A stretch of 62,825 nt of DNA from Saccoglossus kowalevskii (taxonomy: Eukaryota; Hemichordata; Enteropneusta; Harrimaniidae), in the NCBI RefSeq assembly GCF_000003605.2, contig NW_003141308.1, positions 255,801-318,625 on the forward strand. Direction: 5' to 3'. Shown piece after piece: positions 1 through 10,587 of this stretch. The translations under genes were made by a program, and so were the position numbers. Under the pieces are notes generated by a model. That model searched no databases. It was not told where the DNA came from and worked only from the letters and a program-made list of their open reading frames with translations. Position 1 is the first letter of the stretch, and every line of letters begins with the position of its first letter.

Positions 1-735
1 CCACCAACCCACTGGTATTAATCTACCACCCTTCAATAGTACACATCCCAGAACATTCACTGGCACTGATATCTCACCACCCACTAGTTTTAATCTACCA
101 CCCTTCACTGGTACACCTCTCATAACATTTACTGTCACTAATGTCCTATCACACACTGTATTAATCTACCACTCTTCAATGGTACACATCCCAAAACATT
201 CACTGGCACTGATATCCCAACACCCACTGGTATTAATCTACCACCCTTCAATAGTACACATCCTACAACATTCACTGGCACTGATATCCCAACACCCACT
301 GGTATTAATCTACCACCCTTCAATAGTACACATCCCACAACATTCACTGGCACTGGTATCCCAACACCTACTGGTATTAATCTACCACCCTTCAATAGTA
401 CACATCCTACAACATTCTCTGGCACTGATATCCCAACACCCACTGGTATTAATCTACCACCTTTCAATAGTACACATCCCACAACATTCACTGGCACTGG
501 TATCCCAACACCCACTGGTATTAATCTACCACGCTTTAATGTTACACATCCCACAACATTCACTGGCACTGATATCCCAACACCCACTGGTATTAATCTA
601 CCACGCTTTAATGTTACACATCCCACAACATTCACTGGCACTGATATCCCACCACCCACTGGTATTAATCTACCACCTTTCACTGGTACACGTCTCATAA
701 CATTTACTGGCACTAATATCCCATCATCCACGTGT
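1..735. repeat. 72-bp tandem minisatellite (about 10 units, runs off left edge)
   Basis: The motif GGTATTAATCTACCAC recurs at 229, 301, 373, 445, 517, 589 and 661, exactly 72 bp apart, with weaker units at 157, 85 and 13. Units differ by scattered substitutions (for example cccttcaatag versus cgctttaatg). Because 72 is divisible by three, a plus frame (179-700) and a minus frame (138-731) both stay open with a 24-residue period. No start context, splice signal or known domain accompanies them, so I read this as a minisatellite and not a gene. The left end is cut by the window. Confidence 0.95.
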
Positions 736-3070
736 AAAAATTAGTGTAGATATAATCAACCCAGCAATTATTATAGTCAATCCAATGATGGATGGATGGA
801 GCGAATTCAGTTGTAGATAGAGCAAATACAAAATATATGAAGTTAATTCTGAAGTCAATAAAACCAATTCAGCTAATGAAAGCTAATCCAGCAATAGACA
901 AAGCTAAACCAACAGTGAATATAGTAAATCCAGCAGTAGGTAGAGCAAATGCAGCAGTAGACAGAGCCAACCCAACAGTGGTTATATTAATCAAGCAGCA
1001 ATTAGAGCAATATAGTAGTGAGATAAAGCTAATCCAGCAGTTGATAGAACAAAACGATCCGTGAATATAGTCAATCATTGACAAGCATTATTACGAGCCA
1101 ATCCAACTGTTGATAGAGTTAATCCAGCTCTTGATAGAGCCAAAAAATCAGTGAATATACTAGTATACAATCGAGCATTCGTTGTTGTCAATGCAGCTGT
1201 AGATATAGCTAACCAAGAACTAGACAGAGCCAAACCAACAGTGGATATAATAACCCTTGCAGTAGTCAGAATAATGCAGCAGTAGATGTAGCCAATCCAG
1301 CATATATATAGCTAGTCCACAGTAGATAGAACTTATCCAGCAGTAGATATACTAAATCAAGCGTAGTTGCAACCAATGCACCTGTAGATGGAGCTAATCA
1401 AGTATTTGAGAGAGCCAAACCAGTAGTAGATAGAGTCAAACAGCAGTAGATACAGCAAATAAAGTGGTAGAGAAAATATAGCAGTATAGATACAGCCAAA
1501 CCAGCAGTAGGTAGTGCAGTAGATGATGAAGCTAGTCTATCAGTAGATAGAGCTAATCCAGAAGTAGATCTAGTCAATACAGCCGCAGCCAATCCAGCAT
1601 AGGATGAAGTGAATTCAGAAGACGATAAATCTAATTCAGCTGAATAAAACCAATTCATTTAGATAAAGTCAATTCAGAAAACGATAAAACCAATTCAGCT
1701 AGTGAAAGAGTTAATCCACTAGATATAGCCAAACTACCAGTGAATATAGTAAATCCAGCAGTAGGTAGAGCAATACAGCAGTAGAAATAATCTCACAGTA
1801 GATAGAGCTAATCCAGCAGTAGATATAGTCAATCCAGAAGTAGCAATGGTCAATTAGTAGACAGAGTGAATCCAGCTGTAGATAAAGCTAATTCAGCAGA
1901 AGATAGAGCAAAACCAATATTGAGTATCGGCAATTGAGCATTAGTTGGAGCAAATACAGCTGTAGATAGAGCTAATGCAGTGGAAATCCTACAGTAATCA
2001 TAGCACTACAACAGTAGATAGAGCTAATCTAGCAGTAGATAGAGTCAATCTAGCTGTAGATAGAGCTAATGCAGCGGAAATCCTGCAGTAATCATAGCAC
2101 TACAACAGTAGATAGAGCTTAATGCAGCATTTGATAGAGCCACACCAACAGTGGAAATCCTGCAGTAATCATAGCACTACAACAGTAGATAGAGCTAATC
2201 TAGCAGTAGATAGAGTCAATCTAACTGTAGATAAGTCATTTCAGCAGCAGTCAAGCCAGCAGTGGATGAAGCGAATTCAGTAGTAGATAGAGCGAATGCA
2301 TTGTAGATGGAGTCAACCCAGGAGAGGATAAAACCAATCCAGCTTGTGAAAAAGCTAATCCAGCACTGGATAAAGCCAGTATATTAGGTAGATTAAACAG
2401 TAGATTTAGTCCATCCAGCAGCAGCCAATCCAGCAGTGGTTGAAGCCAATCCCACTGTAGATAGAGCTAATCCAGCAGTAGATATAACTAATCCAGCAGT
2501 AGATAAGTCAATCCAACAGTGGATATAGTAAATCCAGCAGTAGTTGGAGTAATGTAGCTGTAGATAGTGCTAATACAGCAGTCGATATAGCCAATCCAGC
2601 AGTAGTAAGAGCTAATCCAGCGGTGGATATAGTAAATCCAGCAGTAGTAAGAGCTAATCCAGCGGTGGATAGATAGAATGCAGCAGTAGTAGATAGAGCG
2701 AATCCACCATAAGTCAACACAAAAATGGATAAAACCTATCCAACTGGTGATAGGCCTACTCCAGCAGTGAATATAATAAGTCTAGCATTAGTTGGAGTCA
2801 ATGGAGGTGTAGATAGAGCTAATCCAGAACTAGATAGAGCCAAACCAACAGCGGATTCACTGGAATAATACAATACAGAAGTTGATAGAGCTAACCAAGC
2901 ACTAGATACTAATCCTAATGAGCTAATCCAGTTGTACATAGAGCTAATCCAGTAGTAAATAGAGCTAATCCAGCAGTAGATAGAGTCAGTCCAACAGTGG
3001 ATCAATCTAGCATTAGTTCGAGCCAATGCAGCCAAACCAACAGTGGATATAGTAAATCCATAGAGCTAAT
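736..3070. repeat. Degenerate 21-bp tandem minisatellite (left part)
   Basis: The core AATCCAGCAGTAGATAGAGC repeats with a period of 21 bp and occasional 20-bp steps (for example starts at 2469, 2490, 2510, 2531). Divergence is high, with many indels, so the array is old. The period gives short 7-residue repeat translations (ANPAVDR-like on plus, LSTAGLA-like and SIYCWIS-like on minus), but stops interrupt every frame. The array resumes at about 4426 beyond a LINE insertion, so the two parts were once one tract of about 2.6 kb. No gene was found in it. Confidence 0.9.
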
Positions 3071-4425
3071 CCCACACTCCTCTATGGCCTCTGTTGATCA
3101 ATATTGACCATGGTAAAATACTAATTGACATCATCCCCACAGCGTCGACTGTAGCTAAACATTCCTATACCAGAATGACATCTGTAAACTGAGTGCAGAG
3201 TTCCTGTCGCAAGATCTGCTTTTCTTCTGCCATTTGCATCAATCTGGTTTCTCCCAATTTTGTCTGGACAGTATACATCTCCAGTTGGATATGTCGTTTG
3301 CAAGCTCCTCCCAGTTTTCTGTGTCTATATCAAGATCCCTTAAGTCCCTCTTGCATCTTTGAAACGCAGCTGTGGCCGTCCGGTGTTTCTCTTTCCTGAA
3401 ATCAGAGATGGTCTTTGGGAATTCGGACATCCCCCATGCGAAGGACGTGGCCTAGCCAGCGTAGTCTGCGTTATATGAGAAGGGTGAACATGGATGGGAG
3501 GCCAGCACGAGACAGCACTTCAACATTGGTAACTTTGTCCTTCCATGATATCCCAGGATGCGACGAATACACGTCATGTGAAAGGCATTTAACCTGTTCT
3601 CCTGCTTGGCATAGGTGGACCACGTTTCTCTACCATAGAGAAGTGTGCTGAGGACACAAGCGTTGTATACGGACATCTTGGTCTTGACAGAAAGTTTGTG
3701 CGGTGAGACGGGCAAGTGTAGTTGCTGCCTTTCTTGTTATTGGTGGTGGACCCGAGGTATTTGAAATGATTCACAACCTTCAGTTCATAGTCACCGATGG
3801 TGAGGGCTAGAGGTGCCTCTACACCCTGGCCCAACATTTCTGTCTTGTTAGACCAAAGTTTTGGCATGCCTGGGAGAAGCGATCCATCAGTAAATGGAGT
3901 CCCTGCTCTGTATGTGCTGCAAGTCCAGTGTCGTCCGCTAACAGTAGGTCTCTGATCGCATACCTTTGTTTTGACTCTAAGGTGGCCGAGGTTGAACAGC
4001 TTGATCTTGATCAGCATCTGATCTTGTACAGAGGTAGATTCCCTCTGTTGCAGTAACAAAGGCATGTTTTAGGAGCAGGGAGAAGAAGATCCTGAACAAT
4101 GTAGTTGCTTCACTCTGCTGCGTATGTGGATTGGCTCGGATATGCTGCCACTGTACATTACCGTCCCCTTTATGTTGGTGTGGAAGGATTCAATGAGGCT
4201 CTGCAGCTTGGGTGGACAGCCTATCTTGGGTAGGATCTTGAAGAAGCCCTTACTGCTAACCGTGCCTTGGCGACATCGATGAAAGTGATGTACAGGGGCA
4301 TGCTCTGTTCTCTGCACTTCTCTTGCAGCTGAGTGAGAGAAAAGATCATGTCTATAGTTGATCTGTTGGCACGGAATCCACACTGCAACTCAAGATAGAC
4401 ACGTTCAGCACGTTGTTGTAGGCGG
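3071..4425 (-). mobile_element. Decayed non-LTR retrotransposon (LINE), 3' part of the reverse transcriptase ORF
   Basis: Reading the minus strand, recognisable blocks of a LINE reverse transcriptase follow in the correct order across several frameshifts and stops. They are: a palm/fingers region with KGFFKILPKIGCPPKLQSLI and a GTVMYSG block (about 4069-4383); ALTIGDYELKVVNHFKYLGS (about 3740-3830); KLSVKTKMSVYNACVLSTLL and YGRETW followed by RRILGYHGR (about 3550-3700); a DLRDLDIDTENWEELA block (about 3265-3330); and a C-terminal Cys/His-rich tail ending SYSRRC (about 3121-3165). The 5' end, with the endonuclease and the first RT blocks, is missing, as expected for 5' truncation, and a few dozen codons after YLGS appear deleted. 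It is a non-functional relic inside the 21-bp minisatellite, which continues on both sides. I cannot assign the clade without a search. Confidence 0.85.
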
Positions 4426-4702
4426 TTTGTAGAGCCAAACCAGCAGTAGATATAGTAAATCCAGCATAGTTAAAGCAATACAGCAGTAGATTGAGCTAAT
4501 CCAGTTATAGATAGAGATAATCCAGCAGTAAATATGGTCAATCCAACAGTAGATATAGTCAATCCAACAGCAGTCAGCTGAATTGCTTGAAGCCAATTCA
4601 GTTGCAGATTGAGCAGAGCGAATCCAACATAAGATAGAGTCAACCCAGAAGTGGGTAAAACCAATCCAACTGGTGATAGACCTACTCCAGCTAGAGCGAT
4701 GG
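4426..4702. repeat. Degenerate 21-bp tandem minisatellite (right part)
   Basis: After the LINE the same 21-bp unit resumes (agagccaaaccagcagtaga, gtaaatccagca, gagctaatccag) and fades out near 4700. It is the displaced right half of the 736-3070 array. Confidence 0.85.
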
Positions 4703-4745
4703 AGTATATATGCTTATGAAGTCTATATTGCTGATAGAGTATATA
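4703..4745. repeat. TA-rich tandem repeat of about 17 bp, left fragment
   Basis: Units resemble AGTATATATGCTTATGA. The same repeat continues immediately right of the adjacent MITE (5361-5494), showing that the MITE inserted into this short tandem array. Confidence 0.7.
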
Positions 4746-5360
4746 TACTGTAAAACATGTATTTTTCGAAAACATGTCTTTTTAGCGACTTTAGCGAGAG
4801 AACTGCTTCGCTAATTCAAGATGTCGCTAATGACTTTATTATAAATTCAAAATGACCGCCAAACACCGTCTTTTTTTCTCCACACACACTTTGTAAACAA
4901 CACAAAAAAAACCGTACTGACATGATAGATACATTTTATTTGAAAAGTAAATTAACACAAAAAGATAAACGTATTCATTGTGGTCATTATTTCAATGAAA
5001 ATAAATAAATGAAGTGATACTGATATATTATTACGGAAATTAGTAATACTTAGTAATTCTTAGTCCCAATATAAAAGGTCAATGTTCTGGATGTAAGGCA
5101 GCAACGATACCCGCTTTTTCAAATCCCTGTTGAATAAGTTTGTTTTGATTGCGAACAGAATCAAATTACACTTGACAGATTTTGTTATGGAGGTGATAAC
5201 TACGCATTTGTTTCGGCGCGCGACAGACAAGTATTGTGAAAACAGGAAATCAACAATGACATGAGAGATTCGCTAAATCAACATTTCGTTATTACGTCAT
5301 TTTACCACAATTCGCTAAAATATGTATATGTATGTCGCTTTTTCAACATGTTTTACAGTA
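4746..5360. mobile_element. MITE with 15-bp perfect terminal inverted repeats, likely TA target site
   Basis: The left end at 4746-4760 (TACTGTAAAACATGT) and the right end at 5346-5360 are exact reverse complements. Just inside, both ends carry TTTTAGCG/CGCTAAA and TTCGCTAA-type motifs in opposite orientation. There is no ORF in the 615 bp. If the TIR proper starts at CTGTAAAACATG, the element is flanked by TA on both sides, which would suit a Tc1/mariner-type transposase acting in trans. The superfamily is an inference. The surrounding 17-bp TA-rich repeat is continuous if the element is removed. Confidence 0.8.
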
Positions 5361-5494
5361 CTTATGTAGTATATATGCTTAAGAAGTATATAGGTTTATG
5401 AAGTCTATATTCTTATGGGTATATGTGTTTATGTGGTGTATATTTTTATGAAGTATATTTGCTTATAAAGTATATATGCTTATGGATTATATAA
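5361..5494. repeat. TA-rich tandem repeat of about 17 bp, right fragment
   Basis: Repeats of the form GTATATATGCTTATGGA continue from the right border of the MITE to about 5494, with variants such as aagtctatattcttatggg. Confidence 0.7.
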
Positions 5495-5699
5495 GAGCAG
5501 CACAAAAGATGCATGTTCGGTGCTTTACAGAGCAACACACGCTTGCTAAGACGTAGATTACTATTTAACAAAATAAATAACCATAATGAACCGCTAACGT
5601 CTCGTGGTGTTACCACGTGTCTGTAATGAGTAAGCATGTCTTGAATCAAGATATCTCTTGTCTCCATGATAGTCGGTTTTCAGGATAAATGAAATGAAG

Positions 5700-6560
5700 A
5701 TAACTAGCAAAACCGTGGTTTTTTTAAACCCAAGAGGTCATCAGTGTATTTGTACGTGTTGTTATAGCTGTTATCATTATTTCGACTTAATGAGCGGAGC
5801 GACTGTATAAATTCAACTTCATACAAATACAAGAATAAATCTGCTAGAAGTGGCGCACAATTCGTGTCCATTGGAATGCCAATGTCTAAATGCGAATCCA
5901 CTAGGCTTGTTTTGCATCCATGTTTTAGCAATGAGGCTTGTCAAGATTTACGTAAGTTTATTGTGCGGTATACTAGTGTATAATGCTGCAAAATAAATCA
6001 AAAGTATTAATATATTGAAATCATTGGATCTTTTTTCAAAAATAGTATCCACTGAATAATATCGAAGAAGACCATTCTTAATAGTTGTTAATATTATTGT
6101 TAATAATTGAGATAACCGCTTAGTCATACATCGACTAGATTCTGACGAGAAACGTTGTTTGTCTTATGGAATTTGGGTATGCAATACAAACTAGGTAGCG
6201 CATTGTCAATAGTGTTCAGTAGAATATCAAAACACAAAGGATTGATTGTATATTTGTTCATCAGATAAGTTATAGAGAGGATGCGTGTTATTATTATATA
6301 ATAAGTAACTAATCTATTAGGTATTGAATGCTTACATACAACGATAGTGTTGTTGGAAGCTTTGTCTGCTGGAACAACGGTATATCTCTCATGTAAGGTA
6401 TCCAAGCATCCTTGGACCGACGCTCATCTAACACAGATAACTGTTTAGCAACATAAAAAGAAGAAAGAAGCCGTGTAATGCGAGATTTAATTTTATCTCT
6501 GACTGTACACAACAAATCAGATAAACATTCCACGTCAACCTTGGCCTTTTTTGGCATAAC
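5700..6560 (-). mobile_element. Decayed reverse-transcriptase retroelement (Penelope-like or related)
   Basis: On the minus strand three fragments in different frames lie in the order expected of one RT protein. At 6309-6557 there is a KKAKVDVECLSDLL segment with ITRLLSSFYVAKQLSVLDE. At 6124-6405 come YTVVPADKASNNTIVVCK and LPSLYCIPKFHK. At 5704-5931 come GIPMDTNCAPLLADLFLYLY and the catalytic-type YTDD. These resemble the PADKASNN, IPKLHK, GIPMGTNCAPLLADLF and YIDD blocks of an RT family common in marine invertebrate genomes. I favour a Penelope-like assignment but am not certain. Frameshifts, stops and lost sequence between blocks make it non-functional. The region down to about 5495 may be its degraded tail. 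Confidence 0.65.
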
Positions 6561-8321
6561 CTTTCAAAAACTTCCATGACAGTTTTGAAATTAGAATTCC
6601 GGTTTATCTTAGGTGGTTCGCGGCACCTTGGGACAAACTATCAAGTTATATCATTGGTTATTATTGGTTATCATTGATTATCATTGACAAATCACTAGGA
6701 ATAACATGATCTAATTGTTTATAACAAAAAGAAGATGAATTGCAGATACATTGCTAATATCAAAATGTGGTTATAATTAAATAGTTGTTGGTATATGTGT
6801 ATGAAACTATGGGCGGTTCTTGTATTTTGTAATATTCATGTACTTTCTCGTATACTCAATATTACTGATGTTAATGTCGTCAAACCTTTGTTAATAAATT
6901 TCAGTGCTAACAACTGTAAATGCAATGGATATGTGTCTCACAATTACATTTTTTAAAAAACAATTACTGTAACAAACATTGGCAGCAAAACACGTTTACA
7001 AATGTTTTACATGGTCGTTTGTTATTTTATGTTGTTTTAAAGTCGGAGTTAAATATCTCAGTTAATTTGAAAGTTAATTTATTGTCCACTGATTTAGTAT
7101 GATCTAAATCATGCTTTCTTGATTTTCGCGGTCGTCAATGTTTTATTTTCCACGTCTTTATTTATTTGCCCGTCGTCTGTTACCGTTCGAAAGGATATTA
7201 AACACAATAACAATGTGGTAGCCTCAACTTGGTGAGACAATACCAGGAAGTGTTCCGTGTGTCGTGTTGCCATGGAAACAAAAGATTACAATGTGCATAT
7301 TGAATATGACCTCATCACTTCGACGGTGAAATACTTCTTAGTTCCAATGTGACATCATCCTTATGGAATCCAATCAGACTCAACGAAAATAAAATGGTTT
7401 AAATAAGGTATATAATAAAAAGGTATAAATAAAGGTGAAGATATAAATATAAATGACCCAATGAAAAACCTGTGTATATATATATATATAGAAGGGTTCT
7501 TATATATATTCAGTAAGGAGCGAGTAGGAGTTGCCATTTCTTCGCCATCATTCATGTTTACTGGGCTCCTTGAAATGGCATAATTCTGTTTTCCCATCCT
7601 TTCTAAATAAATTTAATGGAGTGCGTATGTTGAGTGTTTTTAGGGCCGTTATGGTTTTTCGTCCAAATGAATTACGACACAGTTGTCGCGTTACGTAAAA
7701 GAGGGGTAACTCCCCGTCACTATGAGAGGATAGATAAATTGTCAGAGCCAGATTATAGTAGATCATGTTCATAAACTTTAACATGAAATATTTCATTATT
7801 AAAAATGGATTAATAAAATACATATTTAAAACTAGATACATTGGTGACCATATGTTTAGATCTTAATTGGTTGTCATCATTGAAAACATTAGATTAGATC
7901 TCGTTTTCAAAGTCATCAATGTACGTGCCATAAGTTATGGCATGTTGCGATAAATATACCCATGTACATCTCCTGTAATTGGAAACGTGTTCTATAACTG
8001 AACGTTTTTTTTATTTTCAAAGGTTGCCACTGATTTTAGAAAAATCAACATTTTACGACAATATCTGTATACATGTATTTTGATACGCTGTTGCAGTCTA
8101 CTACGTTTTCAGTGCTTGAATTCAAGATGTGTTGGGTTGATCGTATGATTTGACAATTTACTCAAGCAACTGAAAATAAAAATTCAATTAGAACAATAAT
8201 CATTTATTAGAAGCGTAAGCGGTAAGTAAGAACAGTTTTGCAATATCATGCATCGGCTGTTGTTATCAGGCTCTTCTCGCAGCGTACCACCCCCAGATCG
8301 GAAAACCACGCCGTTAAGTTG
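6561..8321. other. Gene-free AT-rich stretch
   Basis: Only short, composition-driven ORFs occur. A small (TA)n run lies near 7475-7490. The minus ORF at 7548-7841 has a varied composition (ELPLFYVTRQLCRNSFGRK), but I do not recognise it and see no splice context. No RNA gene was found. Confidence 0.5.

Positions 8322-8413
<92 letters not shown>
8322..8413. repeat. (ATA)n microsatellite, about 92 bp
   Basis: This is an essentially perfect trinucleotide run. It faces the complementary (ATT)n run at 8448-8540 across 34 bp. ORFs reading poly-Asn, poly-Ile or poly-Leu here are artefacts. Confidence 0.97.
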
Positions 8414-8414
<1 letters not shown>

Positions 8415-8446
8415 CCTCTTTGAGCTGATAAAGATATAAATACAAA

Positions 8447-8447
<1 letters not shown>

Positions 8448-8540
<93 letters not shown>
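8448..8540. repeat. (ATT)n microsatellite, about 93 bp
   Basis: This is an essentially perfect run, complementary to 8322-8413. The two arms could form a hairpin of about 90 bp with a 34-nt loop. Confidence 0.97.
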
Positions 8541-8541
<1 letters not shown>

Positions 8542-10114
8542 GAGATACAAGGCAACTGTATTCTGAAAGAACAGTATTAATGGTTATATCTTGATCAGTA
8601 CAAAGTGGTTTATTAATTTAACATCATGTGCACATCTAATTTTCCCCACTCATAAAGTTGGCGGGAAAACGAAAACTATGCCTGCCGTTAAACAGTATGA
8701 ATATTCAATATTTGAATGCAATTACGCCAGCATCGCCACATAGCCTTGGGAAATTAATACAAACATATTTTCAAATGATTACAGTTATTAAAAAAAATAG
8801 GAAACTCCCCGGATTCAAAATAAATCAAACGTCAAATAAAAACGCAGCCCTAATTCATCTAAATAATTACGAGTACATATGTTGCCGGGGCATTTGTTCA
8901 ATAGGTATTGAAACTCGTCACAGAGAATAAATGGTTCTCGGGTTTTCTATCGAGTCACCGACCACGTCAATAAAAACTCATAACACACTAAACATACGTT
9001 TCAATTGTCACAACAATATGTTAACCGCGTTTTTATTCCTTTTTATTCCGCGATTTTTTGTATTGAATTTCTACTTAAAGTTATACATTACCAGTCATAC
9101 GAGGGCAATTACCTTAATGTATTGAATATTCGACGGAGTGTTTTTCAATAATGAACAACTAGCGCGGAATATTATATTGTTCATATTTTAAATACAATAT
9201 GACTGCAACATACAGAGAGAAATTCAAGCCGCAATATGTATGTGGGTATTCGAAGTATTATATCGTATTGTGTTTTAAAAACATTGGCGTGCCCACCCAG
9301 TGCAGCAGTGTATATCAACGATGCTGGTGCGCGACCATTGTTTTTATATTCATTTTACTTTTTTTTCTGAAAATGAAGAAGATAAAGAAACATTTACGAA
9401 TGCATACTGGCTCCATACCTGCACAGCTTTAAAACAAATGTTACGCTCTTAGGATGTTTTCGTGGCCTATTGGTGTCTTCGTCTCTTAAACCGCTGGACC
9501 AATAATCAGCCTTGAAATATTCGTATGCCATTGAGAGCCAATAGGATGTCTGTCCTCGAACTGTCCAACTTTCGTTTCGTTTCGTTTCGATAATCATGTA
9601 ACTACGGAGTTTCTAGGTCCATTGGAAAATCAGCTGTCGCAAACTCGGTATAATTGTCTCTTCTATGAGATTGGTTTGCAGTCAAAGTTAACATTTCAAA
9701 CGCCGAAAATCAACGTTTGCCATATCCTTTACCAAATACATATGCATATTTTTTGCAAGAAATGTCATCAAGACCTATAAGCAATGGGAAATTGTTGTGT
9801 TCATTTACTTCAAAATTAACAACAAACTAACAAAAAATAAATACAAATTTAAAAAATATTGCATCTAAATATCGTCAGGAAAGAATATGACGCTCAAGAA
9901 ATCGCACTAATTAAAGTCCTCACATGACTAATTGCATAACCAAATTCGTATTAGCGCCGTCGAGTTGTTATTTGAGTGGAAGTTTACTTGAAACCAACAT
10001 GAGAGTACACTGACTCGTTCGTCTAATTACGGTTACCACGTGGGAGATCACATTTCCCAAAGTGTAGTTGTACGAGCATCCTTCCCTTCATCGATCCAAG
10101 GCAACTGATGTATG
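8541..10114. other. Gene-free stretch
   Basis: AT-rich, with no ORF showing recognisable protein features. A short GTTTC repeat occurs near 9573-9590. Nothing else supportable was seen. Confidence 0.5.
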
Positions 10115-10587
10115 TGACGTCACGGATTAATTGAATTGATAACTTTTAATTGAAAGAATTGTCTGTGTATAATGATGAACAAAGGGTGCTTTTTTATTAC
10201 TTCGGTTGTAATATTGTCTCATCTTTCAATATTAATCGAATCTCATATCACTAATCTTTTAATGTACAGCTGTTACAGACGGTATCATTTACTTATAGGC
10301 ATCTCTCTTTTGGTGTCTCGCACTATATCAGTAGGGCTTCCATACCCATAGTTACCTGTAAACAATGGAAATAGATTCATAATAATGACGTCACCTATTA
10401 AAAAATCTTCTTCAAATTAATTTTACTAGTATCATACTTTTGAAAGTGCTCTTCAATTTGCTATATGGTGTAAGTTTCCGGAAGTAAGGATGGGCGTGGT
10501 GGAACTGCGCCTTTATGAGGTGGTGATCAATCAGCGTGCTGTTATTAGCCCCATATTCCCGTTGATACATGCTTGATTCTGACGTCA
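10115..10587. promoter_or_regulatory. Candidate regulatory segment with three full CRE palindromes
   Basis: The 8-mer TGACGTCA, the consensus full site for CREB/ATF bZIP dimers, occurs at 10115-10122, 10386-10393 and 10580-10587. A fourth lies at 13185-13192. Three full sites within 473 bp is much denser than chance. The segment is about 10 kb beyond the 3' end of Dbx. Regulatory function is inferred from motif density alone. Confidence 0.35.

Noticed and set aside
138-731. Plus and minus ORFs of 173 and 197 codons over the 72-bp array
   Set aside because: They mirror the tandem repeat on both strands, start only by convention, and show no domain or splice context.
792-1064. Plus ORF with ANPAVDR-like repeats
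   Set aside because: A by-product of the 21-bp minisatellite; neighbouring units in the same array are broken by stops and indels.
7548-7841. Minus ORF with varied composition
   Set aside because: No recognised family, no flanking exon signals; kept only as a note in the intergenic entry.
8184-8555. Poly-Asn, poly-Ile and poly-Leu ORFs
   Set aside because: Translations of (ATA)n and (TTA)n microsatellites.
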